Part shown: positions 1 through 9,500 of the stretch, one piece after another
How the letters are laid out: each line of letters opens with the position of its first letter
Position numbering within the stretch: position 1 is the stretch's first letter
Origin: Candidatus Woesearchaeota archaeon
Lineage (GTDB): Archaea > Nanobdellota > Nanobdellia > SCGC-AAA011-G17 > UBA489
DNA length: 21,451 bases
Reading direction: 5' to 3'
Assembly: GCA_016177265.1 (NCBI GenBank)
Contig: JACOVP010000028.1
Span: 1-21,451 of the forward strand
Translations under genes and position numbers: made by a program
The notes under the pieces: generated by a model
Told to the model about the DNA's origin: nothing
The model's input: the letters and a program-made list of their open reading frames with translations, nothing else
The model's database searches: none

Positions 1-1
1 T

Positions 2-733
2 ACCGATACCTTGGAATTAGGGGATTACACGGTAGCGTGTTACTCTGTCGATGACTATGGCTTGGTTAATGACACTACTAACACAACATTCACGATTGTG
101 AAGAAGCCACCAAAGGGAGCCAGTCCTTTTGTCAATCCAGACTTTAAACCGCCAGTAGCAACCATCCTGGTCGGAGCAGGTTCTGTTTCATCACTGGGAA
201 CGCTTCCTGAAGAAGGTGCCAGCAGACTTATGGTGAAGACTAGTGCGGTTTCTTTTGTCCTGGAAGATGTTGCCTATACTATTACCGTGAAGGAGACAGC
301 TGATAAGAGCGCTACTTACACCATTGGAGGAGGAAAGTCTTTTGATGTCAGTGTGAATGCACCAGAAACCAAGAACGTCGATGTGAGCGGTGATGGCAAG
401 GATGATATTTCTATTACGTTGCACCAGGTGTTTAATAAAAAAGCAGACACTACCTTTAAACTCTTAACCGTTCAAGGTGCTCCTCAACCTCAACCCGTGG
501 AGAAAAAAGAAGAAACTAAGCAGCCAGTGACAGCAGAGCAAAAGATTACTTCTGGGTGGGGCCTCGTTACCTTTATCTTCCTCGTCGTTATAGTAGTTTT
601 GGCAGCGCTCCATTACTTTTCTGTGCGCCAACGACGTCGAGGAGGGGAGGGAAGTCCTGCAGTTCGCTTTACTGCTAAGGATTTAGGTCTCCAAAGACCA
701 CCAGGGGAACCAGGAACTTTTACCCGCTACTAG
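2..733 (+). CDS. C-terminal part of a membrane-anchored surface protein (5' end outside window)
   Basis: The frame is open from the first bases of the window, so the true start lies upstream; the TTG at 11 is not a convincing start. The fragment holds a C-terminal Ig-like strand segment (ELGDY..ACYS..D), a module with GSVSSLGTLPEEGASRL and a Ca-binding-like DVSGDGKDDI stretch, a Pro/Gln/Lys-rich linker, one transmembrane helix (WGLVTFIFLVVIVVLAAL) and a basic tail of about 37 residues beginning RQRRR. This order matches the C-terminal half of the next gene almost motif by motif, so the two are tandem paralogs. The likely place is the outer face of the cell membrane with a short cytoplasmic tail. 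The cytoplasmic tail is much longer than that of the paralog. The family is not recognised by name; S-layer-like or adhesin-like is inference. Confidence 0.8.
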   Translation, partial: TDTLELGDYTVACYSVDDYGLVNDTTNTTFTIVKKPPKGASPFVNPDFKPPVATILVGAGSVSSLGTLPEEGASRLMVKTSAVSFVLEDVAYTITVKETADKSATYTIGGGKSFDVSVNAPETKNVDVSGDGKDDISITLHQVFNKKADTTFKLLTVQGAPQPQPVEKKEETKQPVTAEQKITSGWGLVTFIFLVVIVVLAALHYFSVRQRRRGGEGSPAVRFTAKDLGLQRPPGEPGTFTRY

Positions 734-742
734 GACAGCCCA

Positions 743-815
743 TACTGTTTTTTTCCAAAGTGGCTATCACTCCTTCTTCCTTTCTTTTTTACTAGACTGC
801 CTTCCTTTTTTCACA
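743..815 (+). terminator. T-rich transcription stop region after the first surface gene
   Basis: Three T runs (748-754, 785-790, 806-811) follow the stop codon at 733 and precede the TATA box of the next gene. Archaeal RNA polymerase commonly stops at T-rich tracts without a hairpin, and no strong hairpin is seen here. Confidence 0.45.
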
Positions 816-823
816 TCTAAAGA

Positions 824-832
824 TTTATAAAT
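824..832 (+). promoter_or_regulatory. TATA box for the second surface protein
   Basis: TTTATAAAT lies 40 nt before the ATG at 864, so the transcript should start near 850 and carry a leader of roughly 10-15 nt. Confidence 0.6.
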
Positions 833-863
833 CCTGACAAACCATAGGAATAGGGGATTATGT

Positions 864-2441
864 ATGTATAAAAGAGGGTATCGTTCATTATTGACATTGC
901 TTCTACTTGTAAGTTTTGCTTACCTTATTTTTGCAGAGTTTCCAGGATCTGTTACTATTGATACTCCTGTAGATGGTCAAAATATTAGTGGAAGTCTTGG
1001 GCTGCAAGCGACAATCGCAACCCTTGATGATAACACCAACGTCACTAACATCACTTTTGAATTCGATAATGGAAACGGTACCTGGCAAACCATAGGGATA
1101 AATGATACCGAAAATCTAACAGTATACGCTTTTAATTGGGATACCACCGCTGCGGGAGGCGACGGAGCAAATTTCACTATTAATGCCACTGCTCTTTTCA
1201 CCAATCAAACAAACTTTACCTCCTCTGGATTAGAAATAACCACTAATAGCAGCATCACACCAAATGTTACAGTGGATAATACGGCGCCGACAGTAACCGC
1301 GAATGAGCCAGCAGATAACGCTATATTGAACACAACAGAGATAACATTTAACGCTACCGTCATTGATCTCATCTTCACTACCATAGCTAATTGTAATTTG
1401 ACTTTGGACCCAACGAACTCTTCTGATGGGTCTGTCATTAATTCAACGACAAATGTTGCTAATGGCACTGACGTGATTTTTATTAATACCATCACTACTG
1501 GAGGTCACATATGGAATATTGCGTGTACGGATAGTGTGGATACCAATAATACAGGGTACACTGCAAATTCGACATTTAATGGTGGAACGACCTCTGCAAG
1601 TATTAGCATAGACCTGCTGGACAGCTTAAGAACGAGCAAGACAACTTTTGCAGCAACGGAAAAAATTATCATAGCCTGCACAAGATCAGATGAAGATGGC
1701 TTTAATGAAACCATCGTGTCGGTTTCCATTCCAGGACTTCTAGGACCATCAGTTCTAGAAAAGGCGACTGAATCTGTTGCTGTAAACGACTCAAGAACAT
1801 TGGAAGTCACTTTTGAAGATACCAGAGAGTTAGGAGATTATCTTGCTCTCTGCGAAGTTACTGACGTTGTCGGCAATACGAATTCTACGAATATCAGCTT
1901 CACCATACAGAAAAAATTATCGAAGAGCACCAGTGCGTTCGCCAACAAGAATTTTGTAGCACCAATCGCTAAAATAAAAGTAAATAGCGGTTCTACATCT
2001 GATGTCGGAAGATTACCCACAGAAGGTATAAGCAGATTATTGCAAAAAAACGCAGCCGTGAAATTCACCATTAATGGGGAAGAGCATAGCATTACAGTCA
2101 AAGAGCTCAACAATGACGCAGTCACGCTAACCATTCGTTCGACACCTTTTGACATCACTATCAAAAAGGGAGAATCACAGTTCCTTGACGTTAATGAAGA
2201 TGGCAAGAGTGATATTCAAGTAATGTTCCATAAGGCATTTGGTCGCCACGCAGATATTACCATAGCAATGTCTGATGGAGAAGAAACAGGCAAAGGTCTA
2301 AAAGAAAAGATAAAAGATGATACCACTAAAACCACTCAGTCAACAAGCGCTGGTTCAGTGGGAAGCATTTTCGTTATTCTCTTAACGCTTGCTGTCATTT
2401 TAATTATTGGATATGTATTATTAAAAGGAAAAAAGAAATAA
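864..2441 (+). CDS. Secreted, C-terminally anchored surface protein rich in N-glycosylation sequons
   Basis: A 525-residue protein. Residues 1-24 are a signal peptide (basic MYKRGYR, then a hydrophobic run ending FAEF). The middle is Thr/Asn-rich and looks like two or three Ig-like/big-repeat beta domains (TIDTPVDG.., TVTANEPADNA..), a style common in archaeal surface proteins. I count 24 N-X-S/T sequons, all before about residue 350. Residues 330-470 repeat the C-terminal module of the preceding gene (ELGDY, FTIQKK, GRLPTEGISRL, ITVKE, DVNEDGKSDI). A TM helix at about 500-519 and a KGKKK tail anchor it. The ATG at 864 is chosen because the overlapping ATG at 860 runs into a stop after three codons. 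It is probably a heavily glycosylated envelope or S-layer-like component (inference). Confidence 0.85.
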   Translation: MYKRGYRSLLTLLLLVSFAYLIFAEFPGSVTIDTPVDGQNISGSLGLQATIATLDDNTNVTNITFEFDNGNGTWQTIGINDTENLTVYAFNWDTTAAGGDGANFTINATALFTNQTNFTSSGLEITTNSSITPNVTVDNTAPTVTANEPADNAILNTTEITFNATVIDLIFTTIANCNLTLDPTNSSDGSVINSTTNVANGTDVIFINTITTGGHIWNIACTDSVDTNNTGYTANSTFNGGTTSASISIDLLDSLRTSKTTFAATEKIIIACTRSDEDGFNETIVSVSIPGLLGPSVLEKATESVAVNDSRTLEVTFEDTRELGDYLALCEVTDVVGNTNSTNISFTIQKKLSKSTSAFANKNFVAPIAKIKVNSGSTSDVGRLPTEGISRLLQKNAAVKFTINGEEHSITVKELNNDAVTLTIRSTPFDITIKKGESQFLDVNEDGKSDIQVMFHKAFGRHADITIAMSDGEETGKGLKEKIKDDTTKTTQSTSAGSVGSIFVILLTLAVILIIGYVLLKGKKK

Positions 2442-2473
2442 CACGACTCCCGCTTGAGATGAATGCACCTCAG

Positions 2474-2533
2474 AAGGCTTGGTTTAATCCTCCAGTTACA
2501 GAAGCATTTCTGCTGGAGGTTAACCATAGCTTT
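2474..2533 (+). other. Long imperfect hairpin in the intergenic region
   Basis: The 234 bases between the surface gene and the GTPase gene hold no convincing gene, but they contain a fold-back of about 60 nt. Paired segments read inward: 2474-2479 with 2528-2533 (one G-T), 2480-2482 with 2524-2526, TTAA 2484-2487 with 2520-2523, CCTCCAG 2489-2495 with 2513-2519, and CAGAA 2499-2503 with 2508-2512, closing on the loop GCAT. About 25 pairs form in total, with small bulges mostly on the 5' arm. The sequence downstream is AT-rich (TTTAATTTTAT). It could be a stable RNA, a 3'-UTR processing or stop element for the upstream gene, or a tiny mobile palindrome. It does not match tRNA, C/D-box or a clear H/ACA layout. 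Confidence 0.6.
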
Positions 2534-2645
2534 AATTTTATACATAAACAGAGCAAGAATCACCTTATTTTCTATGCAATCTTTGAGTAGAGATATCCTA
2601 CAACTCTCGAAATCAAGCTGCTCAATACATACCTTTACTGAAAAG

Positions 2646-2653
2646 GTTTAAAA
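2646..2653 (+). promoter_or_regulatory. TATA-like element for the TGS GTPase gene
   Basis: GTTTAAAA begins 30 nt before the ATG at 2676, the same spacing as the clearer TATA boxes in the window. It sits inside a small palindrome (AGGTTT-A-AAACCT, 2644-2656), which could be coincidence or a regulator site. Confidence 0.4.
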
Positions 2654-2675
2654 CCTAGTATCTCTCCTTTTTCCT

Positions 2676-3512
2676 ATGGCAACGAATACGACAGTAGAGT
2701 ATCAATTAGCAGAGCAGCAGTATTTTCATGCTAAGACGACAGAAGAAAAATTAACAGCGCTCCAAAAAATGCTGCAGACGTGTCCAAAACATAAGGCATC
2801 AGAAAACCTTCAGAAGAACATTAAGGAACGCATATCAAAACTCAAGACAGACATCCAGAAGGAGAAGCAGGCAAAGAAAGGTTCTGGTGGACATCCGCTT
2901 GCAGTCAAGAAAGAAGGAGCGGCACAGATTGTTTTGGTAGGAACAACGAATTCAGGGAAGAGTACATTATTACATCAGTTAACGAATGCACAGGTAGAGA
3001 TAGCACCTTATCCTTTTACTACGAAAAAACCAGAAGTTGGCATTCTGGATTACCATGGCGTTAAACTACAGATTGTTGAAATTCCAGCTCTTACTGAACA
3101 TTTTCGCGCTACTGAGTATGGACCAGCTTACCTCTCGATTATTCGTCAGGCAGACCTGATCATACTCCTCTTCAATACACCTGAAGAAAAACACCTGCTG
3201 GATGTGGAACTACAGGACATTCCCAATGAACGTCTCATTTACAATCATCAAGATCATTTAGCAGATGAGATCTGGCAGCGATTGCCCTTGATTAAGGTGT
3301 ATACCAAACAACCGGGCAAGCAGCGCAATTATCCGCCTCTAGCTCTGCCGAAAGGAGCTACTGTAGAGACGTTGGCAAACCATATTCATAAGGATTTTGT
3401 CAAACGGTTTCGGTTTGCCCGTATCTGGGGATCGTCAAAGTTTCCAGGACAAACTGTTGGGCTCTCTTGCGCACTGGTTGATGATGACATGGTTGAATTC
3501 CATCTCCGTTAA
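2676..3512 (+). CDS. DRG/Obg-like GTPase with TGS domain, shortened and with degenerate G motifs
   Basis: A 278-residue protein, whereas archaeal DRG proteins are usually about 360-370. Residues 16-68 form a Lys/Glu-rich helical N-terminus. The P-loop G1 is intact (GTTNSGKS, 89-96), followed by a G2-like FTT at 114-116. G3, normally DxPG, reads EIPA (135-138). G4, normally NKxD, reads NHQD (190-193). The segment between G4 and the TGS domain that carries G5 (SA) is missing. The TGS domain, about 205-278, is well conserved (KVYTKQPG, LPKGATVE, HIHKDFVKRFRFARIWGSS). Known DRG proteins act with ribosomes in translation; the altered nucleotide pocket suggests weak or changed GTP use (inference). 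Family identity is sure from the TGS half; the activity is not. It is probably leaderless. Confidence 0.85.
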   Translation: MATNTTVEYQLAEQQYFHAKTTEEKLTALQKMLQTCPKHKASENLQKNIKERISKLKTDIQKEKQAKKGSGGHPLAVKKEGAAQIVLVGTTNSGKSTLLHQLTNAQVEIAPYPFTTKKPEVGILDYHGVKLQIVEIPALTEHFRATEYGPAYLSIIRQADLIILLFNTPEEKHLLDVELQDIPNERLIYNHQDHLADEIWQRLPLIKVYTKQPGKQRNYPPLALPKGATVETLANHIHKDFVKRFRFARIWGSSKFPGQTVGLSCALVDDDMVEFHLR

Positions 3513-3523
3513 CAGCAATAACC

Positions 3524-3532
3524 TTTATAAAT
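3524..3532 (+). promoter_or_regulatory. TATA box for the giant surface protein
   Basis: TTTATAAAT begins 29 nt before the ATG at 3553, directly after the GTPase gene, so the giant gene is transcribed on its own and probably leaderless. Confidence 0.65.
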
Positions 3533-3552
3533 CTTAAAACTACTTTTTTCTT

Positions 3553-6500
3553 ATGAAAAGACGGTGGTTATGGCTGGTTTTCTTAGTTATAGCACTCTCT
3601 CTTTCTCCTCTGGTATCGTCGTTGTTGGTTGATGAGTATCGAGAGGTGGTTCAGAGGTATAAGGACTTTTTTACAGGACAAGTCATATCTCCCCTACCAT
3701 CTGGTGATGCTGTTGTTTCCAATCTTTCTGAGAGAAGTGGGCGACGTTCTAGTGAACAGACCGTAGTCATTCGTCGTCCATCGCCTCCTGTGGCGGAGGC
3801 ATGTACACCTACTGCTTTATCTTTTGATCGAGGGACAGCGTCTTTTGGGCAATCTGTTACTTTGCGGATTGCTGGGAATGGTCTATGTGAGGGCGTAACA
3901 TTTACGGTGAAGATTTTTGAAGATCTCTCACCTGATGGAGAAGGAGTAACAGCGGAAGGTTCTGATCCGGTAGTGGATGAAGTGAAGGTTACTTTTACTA
4001 AGTCTCCTTTAGGAGAGGCATCATGGATTGTTCCTAAGAAACAAGAACCTTTCTTAGTGCGGGCACTACATCTTGTGTTAGGTACAGATTCTGTGTTTGG
4101 GAAATTAGTTGATGACAAAAAGGAAGGTAAATACTATTACTTTACATTAAGAGAAGGAGCGCTGCAGTCAAATTATCTCTTTGTTTCTGATCAAGAAGAT
4201 GTTGTTCGTAGAACTATACCACCAGTGATTGAGGATCAGATAAGGAGGGGTGATAGGGGGGGAGGTATTTTAGCTGGTGTTGCCATTGGAGAGGGATGTA
4301 CTGATGCTTACTCCATCGATAAAGACTGTGATGGATATGGTGTACGAAAACGTATGGATAACCAGTATATTCTCTACCAAGGCGATGACTACGGTGATCT
4401 GCCAGATGCTGATGACAGGGATCCTCAAGTTCACGATACTGCGTCTGTTTATACCAAATACAATACTCGTCCTACACGTCTGGAAAATTTAAAAGACTTT
4501 TTAGAACAGGGGCGCGGCTATAATAGACCGAATAGAATTTTCTTTATTCAATCTGGAGCTTCTAATGCTAATGGAATTCCTAATGATGAAAGTCGTCCTT
4601 TTGGTGATTTGGAATACATTAGAAATACCTATGCTCCAGGACCAAATGATTTTATACTCTATAGGGGTGGACGCTATACTAATTGGTGGCCGAATCGTTT
4701 CACTAATCTCCATGGTCAGATTGGTCAACCCATAGTCATCATGGCTTATCCTGGGGAACGTGTTGTTTTTGATGCAGTTTATCCTCTGGGTATAGATTTT
4801 TCAGACTACCTTATTGTTGATGGTATTATTGCAGCAGCAGATACTTGTTGTGGTGGTGGATTGGGTGATTGGGGGATTACTTTTGGCGATCAGGCAAAAC
4901 ACATTATTTTACGGAATATGGAGGAATCTCGCCATAATAGAGGAGTATTTAGTAGAGTAGATTTCTACATTGAGGATGTTACTCTAGAGGATTCTATTAT
5001 TCATGATAATTCTGTCGAGCATGGTCTGTATTTTGCTTCCTTAACAGTTATTCAGAGAGAGATTAAACTTAAAAATAGTTTAATTTACCGTAATCGAAGG
5101 CACGGTATTCAATTTAATGGCAGGTTTGATAGTCCGCTTCTTGAGGGCAATATCATTCACTCTAATGCTGATGGCGGGTTTACTTTTACTAACGGGGTTC
5201 AGGGTGCAGTTGTTCGTAACAATCTTATCTTCAATAATGCAAAGCAAGGCATGATTCTCTATGCTTATTGCGATGGTGGTTATTTCGATTGCACAAGCAG
5301 TAATCCTGCAGTTAATGGTGCTAATTATCGCCGCAGTAATGACAATAACCTTTTTCTCAATAATATTATTTGGGTAGGGAGGGACCCTAATTGTGTTCGA
5401 GAGCAGGATTACTACGGAACATGCAGTGGTGGCACTGGCACTCTCTATTCCCCAAGTTCTTTTGCTACCATTCTTATGAATGATGATAAATATTCGCGAT
5501 CTAATTTAGAGCAATTTACCTTTACCAACAATCAATTCCGTAATAATATCTTTGTTTCCTATGGTGTTCCCATTATTTTAAGCACTCAATTTCGCCATAT
5601 TCCTCCGACCTTGTTTACTTACAATCTTATTTATCGAGCAGACCAACAACGGATTACTTGTACTGTTGCAGGGTCTAATTGTCATCTGAATGCTCTCTCT
5701 TCATGGGGAGCAGATACTCCCCCGACGTATTCACATACGGGTTACTCTTGCCCAACTGGTGCTCCAGGTAATCCCCTCTGTAATGCCTGGACGCTTGCTG
5801 ACTTTCAGCGCATACCCAACAAACAAAATAATCAAGCGGCCTCTTCCCTAAGTTCTCTTTTTACCAATGTTCAGTTTACGTACGCTCCAACTCCAGACAG
5901 GTTTAATTTTCTTTATCTTCCAACAAGCCCGGCCATAGATTTTGGGGATCCTGCTGACATTCCAGGGCAAAATAACGTTCCTCTGAATGATCTTAGAAAT
6001 CTACCAAGGACAAGACCTATTGATGCTGGAGCATATGAAGCTCAAGGAGGAAAGTTGCAGAAGCCTAATGTCCTTCTCATAGGAGACAGCCATTTTGGCC
6101 AGGATGCCTTTGCCTCTCCTGTCTGTAAGCGATACCAAGGAGCTACATGTATTGAGTACTGGAATATGTACCAGGAAACAAAAGCTATTCTGGACCTTCT
6201 AGAGACTACGGTTACCTTAGATCAGAATCATCCAGTCCTCCATGTAGGAGACATTGCCTATGATCAGGGAGCCTGTGCCATGTACCAGACAGCAAGGAAT
6301 CTCTTTGTCGGCGATGCACAAACTCCAGGCTATGAATTCCGTAATATCTTCAAGTTTCATTTTCTCCTGGGGAATCATGATGATGCAGGCTATTGGTGCA
6401 GCAAGGACAGCGGTGGTAATTATTGCCCCACCAGCCAAATCGTCTGTGGCTTCCTCCGCTGTTACAACAATAATCCCTCTTATTGCCCAAGATCTGATGA

Positions 6501-9500
6501 AACGCCTCGTGAGCGCCTCACTGTAGATGGGGTTGAGTACCTGCTCTTTTCTACAGGCAATATGGTCTGGGGGCAAACAGGCAGCATTGATACTGTCACG
6601 GTTGACTGGATCATTCAACAACTAGATGCTCTCCTCACTCTTCCTGGTTCTGATGGAAAGCAGGTAGGTTTAGGGAGTCATCACTTCTTATTCTGTGGGA
6701 AGCAAAATGAACCCGGGGCAGGAAGCAATGAATGTGTTACTGTAGGAGATATTGATCGTCTACGGCAAGAGGTAGGAAAGCGTCTCTGGAATCCTACTAC
6801 ACAGAAAGGGTTACGAATCTTCAATTTTAAAGGACATCTCCATGCTCCTTACCAGTATGATACAGTCGATTTTGGCTTTGGTCCAAGTCAACTTCGTCTT
6901 CCTGTAGTTAGCATACCATCTACAGGATATTATGCACAACAATCTCTTAATCCTGCGTGGGGTAGCCTTAATGGGGGTATTGGAGCTGTTGGTGCTAGTC
7001 TACTGTACGTTCGCAATTCTAATACTATTGATGTTGACATCTATAATCTCAATGATGTTACTCCACGAAGCTTAAGCAAGTTTACTACATATAGTCTCCA
7101 ATGGCCAACAGCAGGACAGTTTGACTTCGATCTTGTCTTTCCACTACAAATAGTTTTGGAGCGAGGGCGTCAAGTCCCACTAGATGTGAATATCAATCAC
7201 TTATCTGGAACAGCACAACCTGTTAGTCTAGCATTAGGAACTTTACCAAGTGGAGTCACTGCAGATCCTTTCACTCCACCAAGTTGTACGCCCAATTGTT
7301 TATCACGAACAACACTCTATGCTACGTTAACATCACCACTTGGACAATCTCCTGTTGCAGTACGGGGGACTAGTGGTTCGCTTGTCAAGAGCCCAACATT
7401 TACTCTCGACGTTCAACAGCCCTTTGACTTTTCATTACAAGCAAATCCATCTAGCGGCAGTGTTCCACCCATAGGCCAAGTTTCTACCACTCTTGATGTT
7501 ACCATGGTAAATAATGGAGCTACACCAAGAACCGTTGATAGCTTCCAGGCCCAGAACTTACCTAGTGGTGTTACAGCTACTTTTAATCCAACTAGCTGTG
7601 TACCAACATCCACAACGCCTTGCCGTATTACTGCCATCTTTACTGCAAATGGAGCATCACCTGGGGCGTACAACCTTAACCTCATTGCTCGTGGCGGATT
7701 ATCTTATAGTGCAATCCAACGAAATACACCATACACTCTCACTGTGCAGCAATCTCAACCACCACCCTCTATTACTGCCCTTGTTCCTGATACCATTAGA
7801 AATAATATCCTGAGAACAGTAGATATCCAAGGAAGCAACTTTGATTCCCAATATGGCATCTGGGTTCGAGGACAAGGAGAACCAACATTTCGCTTGTACT
7901 GTACGTATTTGTCTTCTTTCTGTCGCTGGCGTAGCTCTTCACTGATAGAGATGGATATTCCTGCTGGTGCGCCATCTGGTATTTTTGAGTTCAAAGTACA
8001 AAATAGTGATTTGCAGGAATCAAATACAAGAACCTTAACGGTGCAGGCAGCAACATGTCTCGATGGTCAACGACAATTTTGTCCAGAACAACGAGGAGTA
8101 TGTGCGGGTAGTCAGGAAACTTGTACTAATGGTGATTGGCCGGGATGCACTTCAACAACGTATAGGAACCACAATGCGAACTATAGAACGACTGAGGTAG
8201 GTATGTGTCAAGATACTTTTGATAATGATTGCGATGGCGAATTAGATTATGATGGTAGCGGCAGTATTAGAGGGGATAATGATTGTCCTATTGGTGTGAC
8301 TGCTATAACTGCACCTAGTGCTATTTGCCCAGCAACGTCCTTTACTCTTGATTGTACAGCAACGGTTGGTAATGTGCGCAGTGTGCAAGGTTACTTAGAT
8401 GCACAACTCTGTACGTTTACAAACTGGAATGGTAATATTGCTTCTTTTAGTTGCACTAGCCAGGGAAGTCCAGGACAACAGACTGCTCGCTGTACGATTA
8501 ACCAACAGTATTCTTATCAGAGCGGTGGTGATCAAATACAACCAATTACTGTAGGAGGAGCAAATTGCTGCAGCCAATATGGAACACAACCTCTTTGTCA
8601 GGCAGACAGTCGCTGTAGCTGGTGTTTGAACTGCCAGGGGCAGCAATGGAGTGGGGGGCAAACGAGGTGTGTCCAGGCAGGAACCTGTACCTACGCTTGC
8701 AGCATGAACCAGTGCGGTGCAACCTGTGATGGCACTATTGGCGGTTGCAGTCAGACACAAACCTGTAATCTGAATACCTGCAGTTGTCTAGAGCAATCAC
8801 CGTCGATTAGTAGCATCTCTTCTTCAATGATTACTTTAGGAACGACAACATCGCTTACGTTGACTGGACAATACTTCGCTGCCAATGCAGAAGTTCGCGT
8901 TGATGGAACGCCTCTACAAGCTGGTAGAATACTCACACAGTCTGCGACGAGCATTGTCTTCCAATACCAACCACGGGACTTTGGCGTTGGACAACACCAA
9001 GTGACTGTTTATAATCCAACATCACAACGAACATCTAATCCTATTTCACTGACTGTTACTGCCACACCGCAAATAACCCGCTTAAATCCTGCAGTTATTC
9101 TGAATAATCAAATTAATAACGTCGATATAGAAGGACAAGAGTTTGATCCTGTTGCTGTTTTTGTTGATGGAAGAATCTACCAGGGATCATGGATATCGCC
9201 AACTCATCAATTAGTTCGATTGACTGATATCCAACCGAATATCCAACCAGGAGACTATCCTGTGCAAGTAGTCAATCGCGATGCACAGCGATCTAATAGC
9301 ATGATCTTACGGGTCAATCAACCGTTCACTTTTGCTCTTACCTTACAACCATCACTAGCAACTGTCACGCCAAATTCACGATTGCCAGTGACGTTGACTA
9401 TAACTGGTGTTCTGTTTAGCACGCCTGAGCGTGTTACTGCCAGTGCTACGACGCCGGCTTTGATCACTGCTTCTTTCCCGCAGGGCACTAGTTGTACTCC

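Noticed and set aside
2481..2525. tRNA or H/ACA RNA inside the long hairpin
   Set aside because: GGTTTAATCC resembles a T-loop, but no acceptor, anticodon or D arm can be built, and there is no pseudouridylation pocket with ACA at the right distance.
2463..2651. A 62-residue open frame between the surface protein and the GTPase
   Set aside because: It covers the long hairpin, has no promoter or ribosome-binding site at the right distance, and the product has no recognisable pattern.
6217..6621. Long antisense open frames inside the giant gene (also 8395-8760 and others)
   Set aside because: They are shadows of a gene with strong domain evidence and show no promoter or family resemblance.
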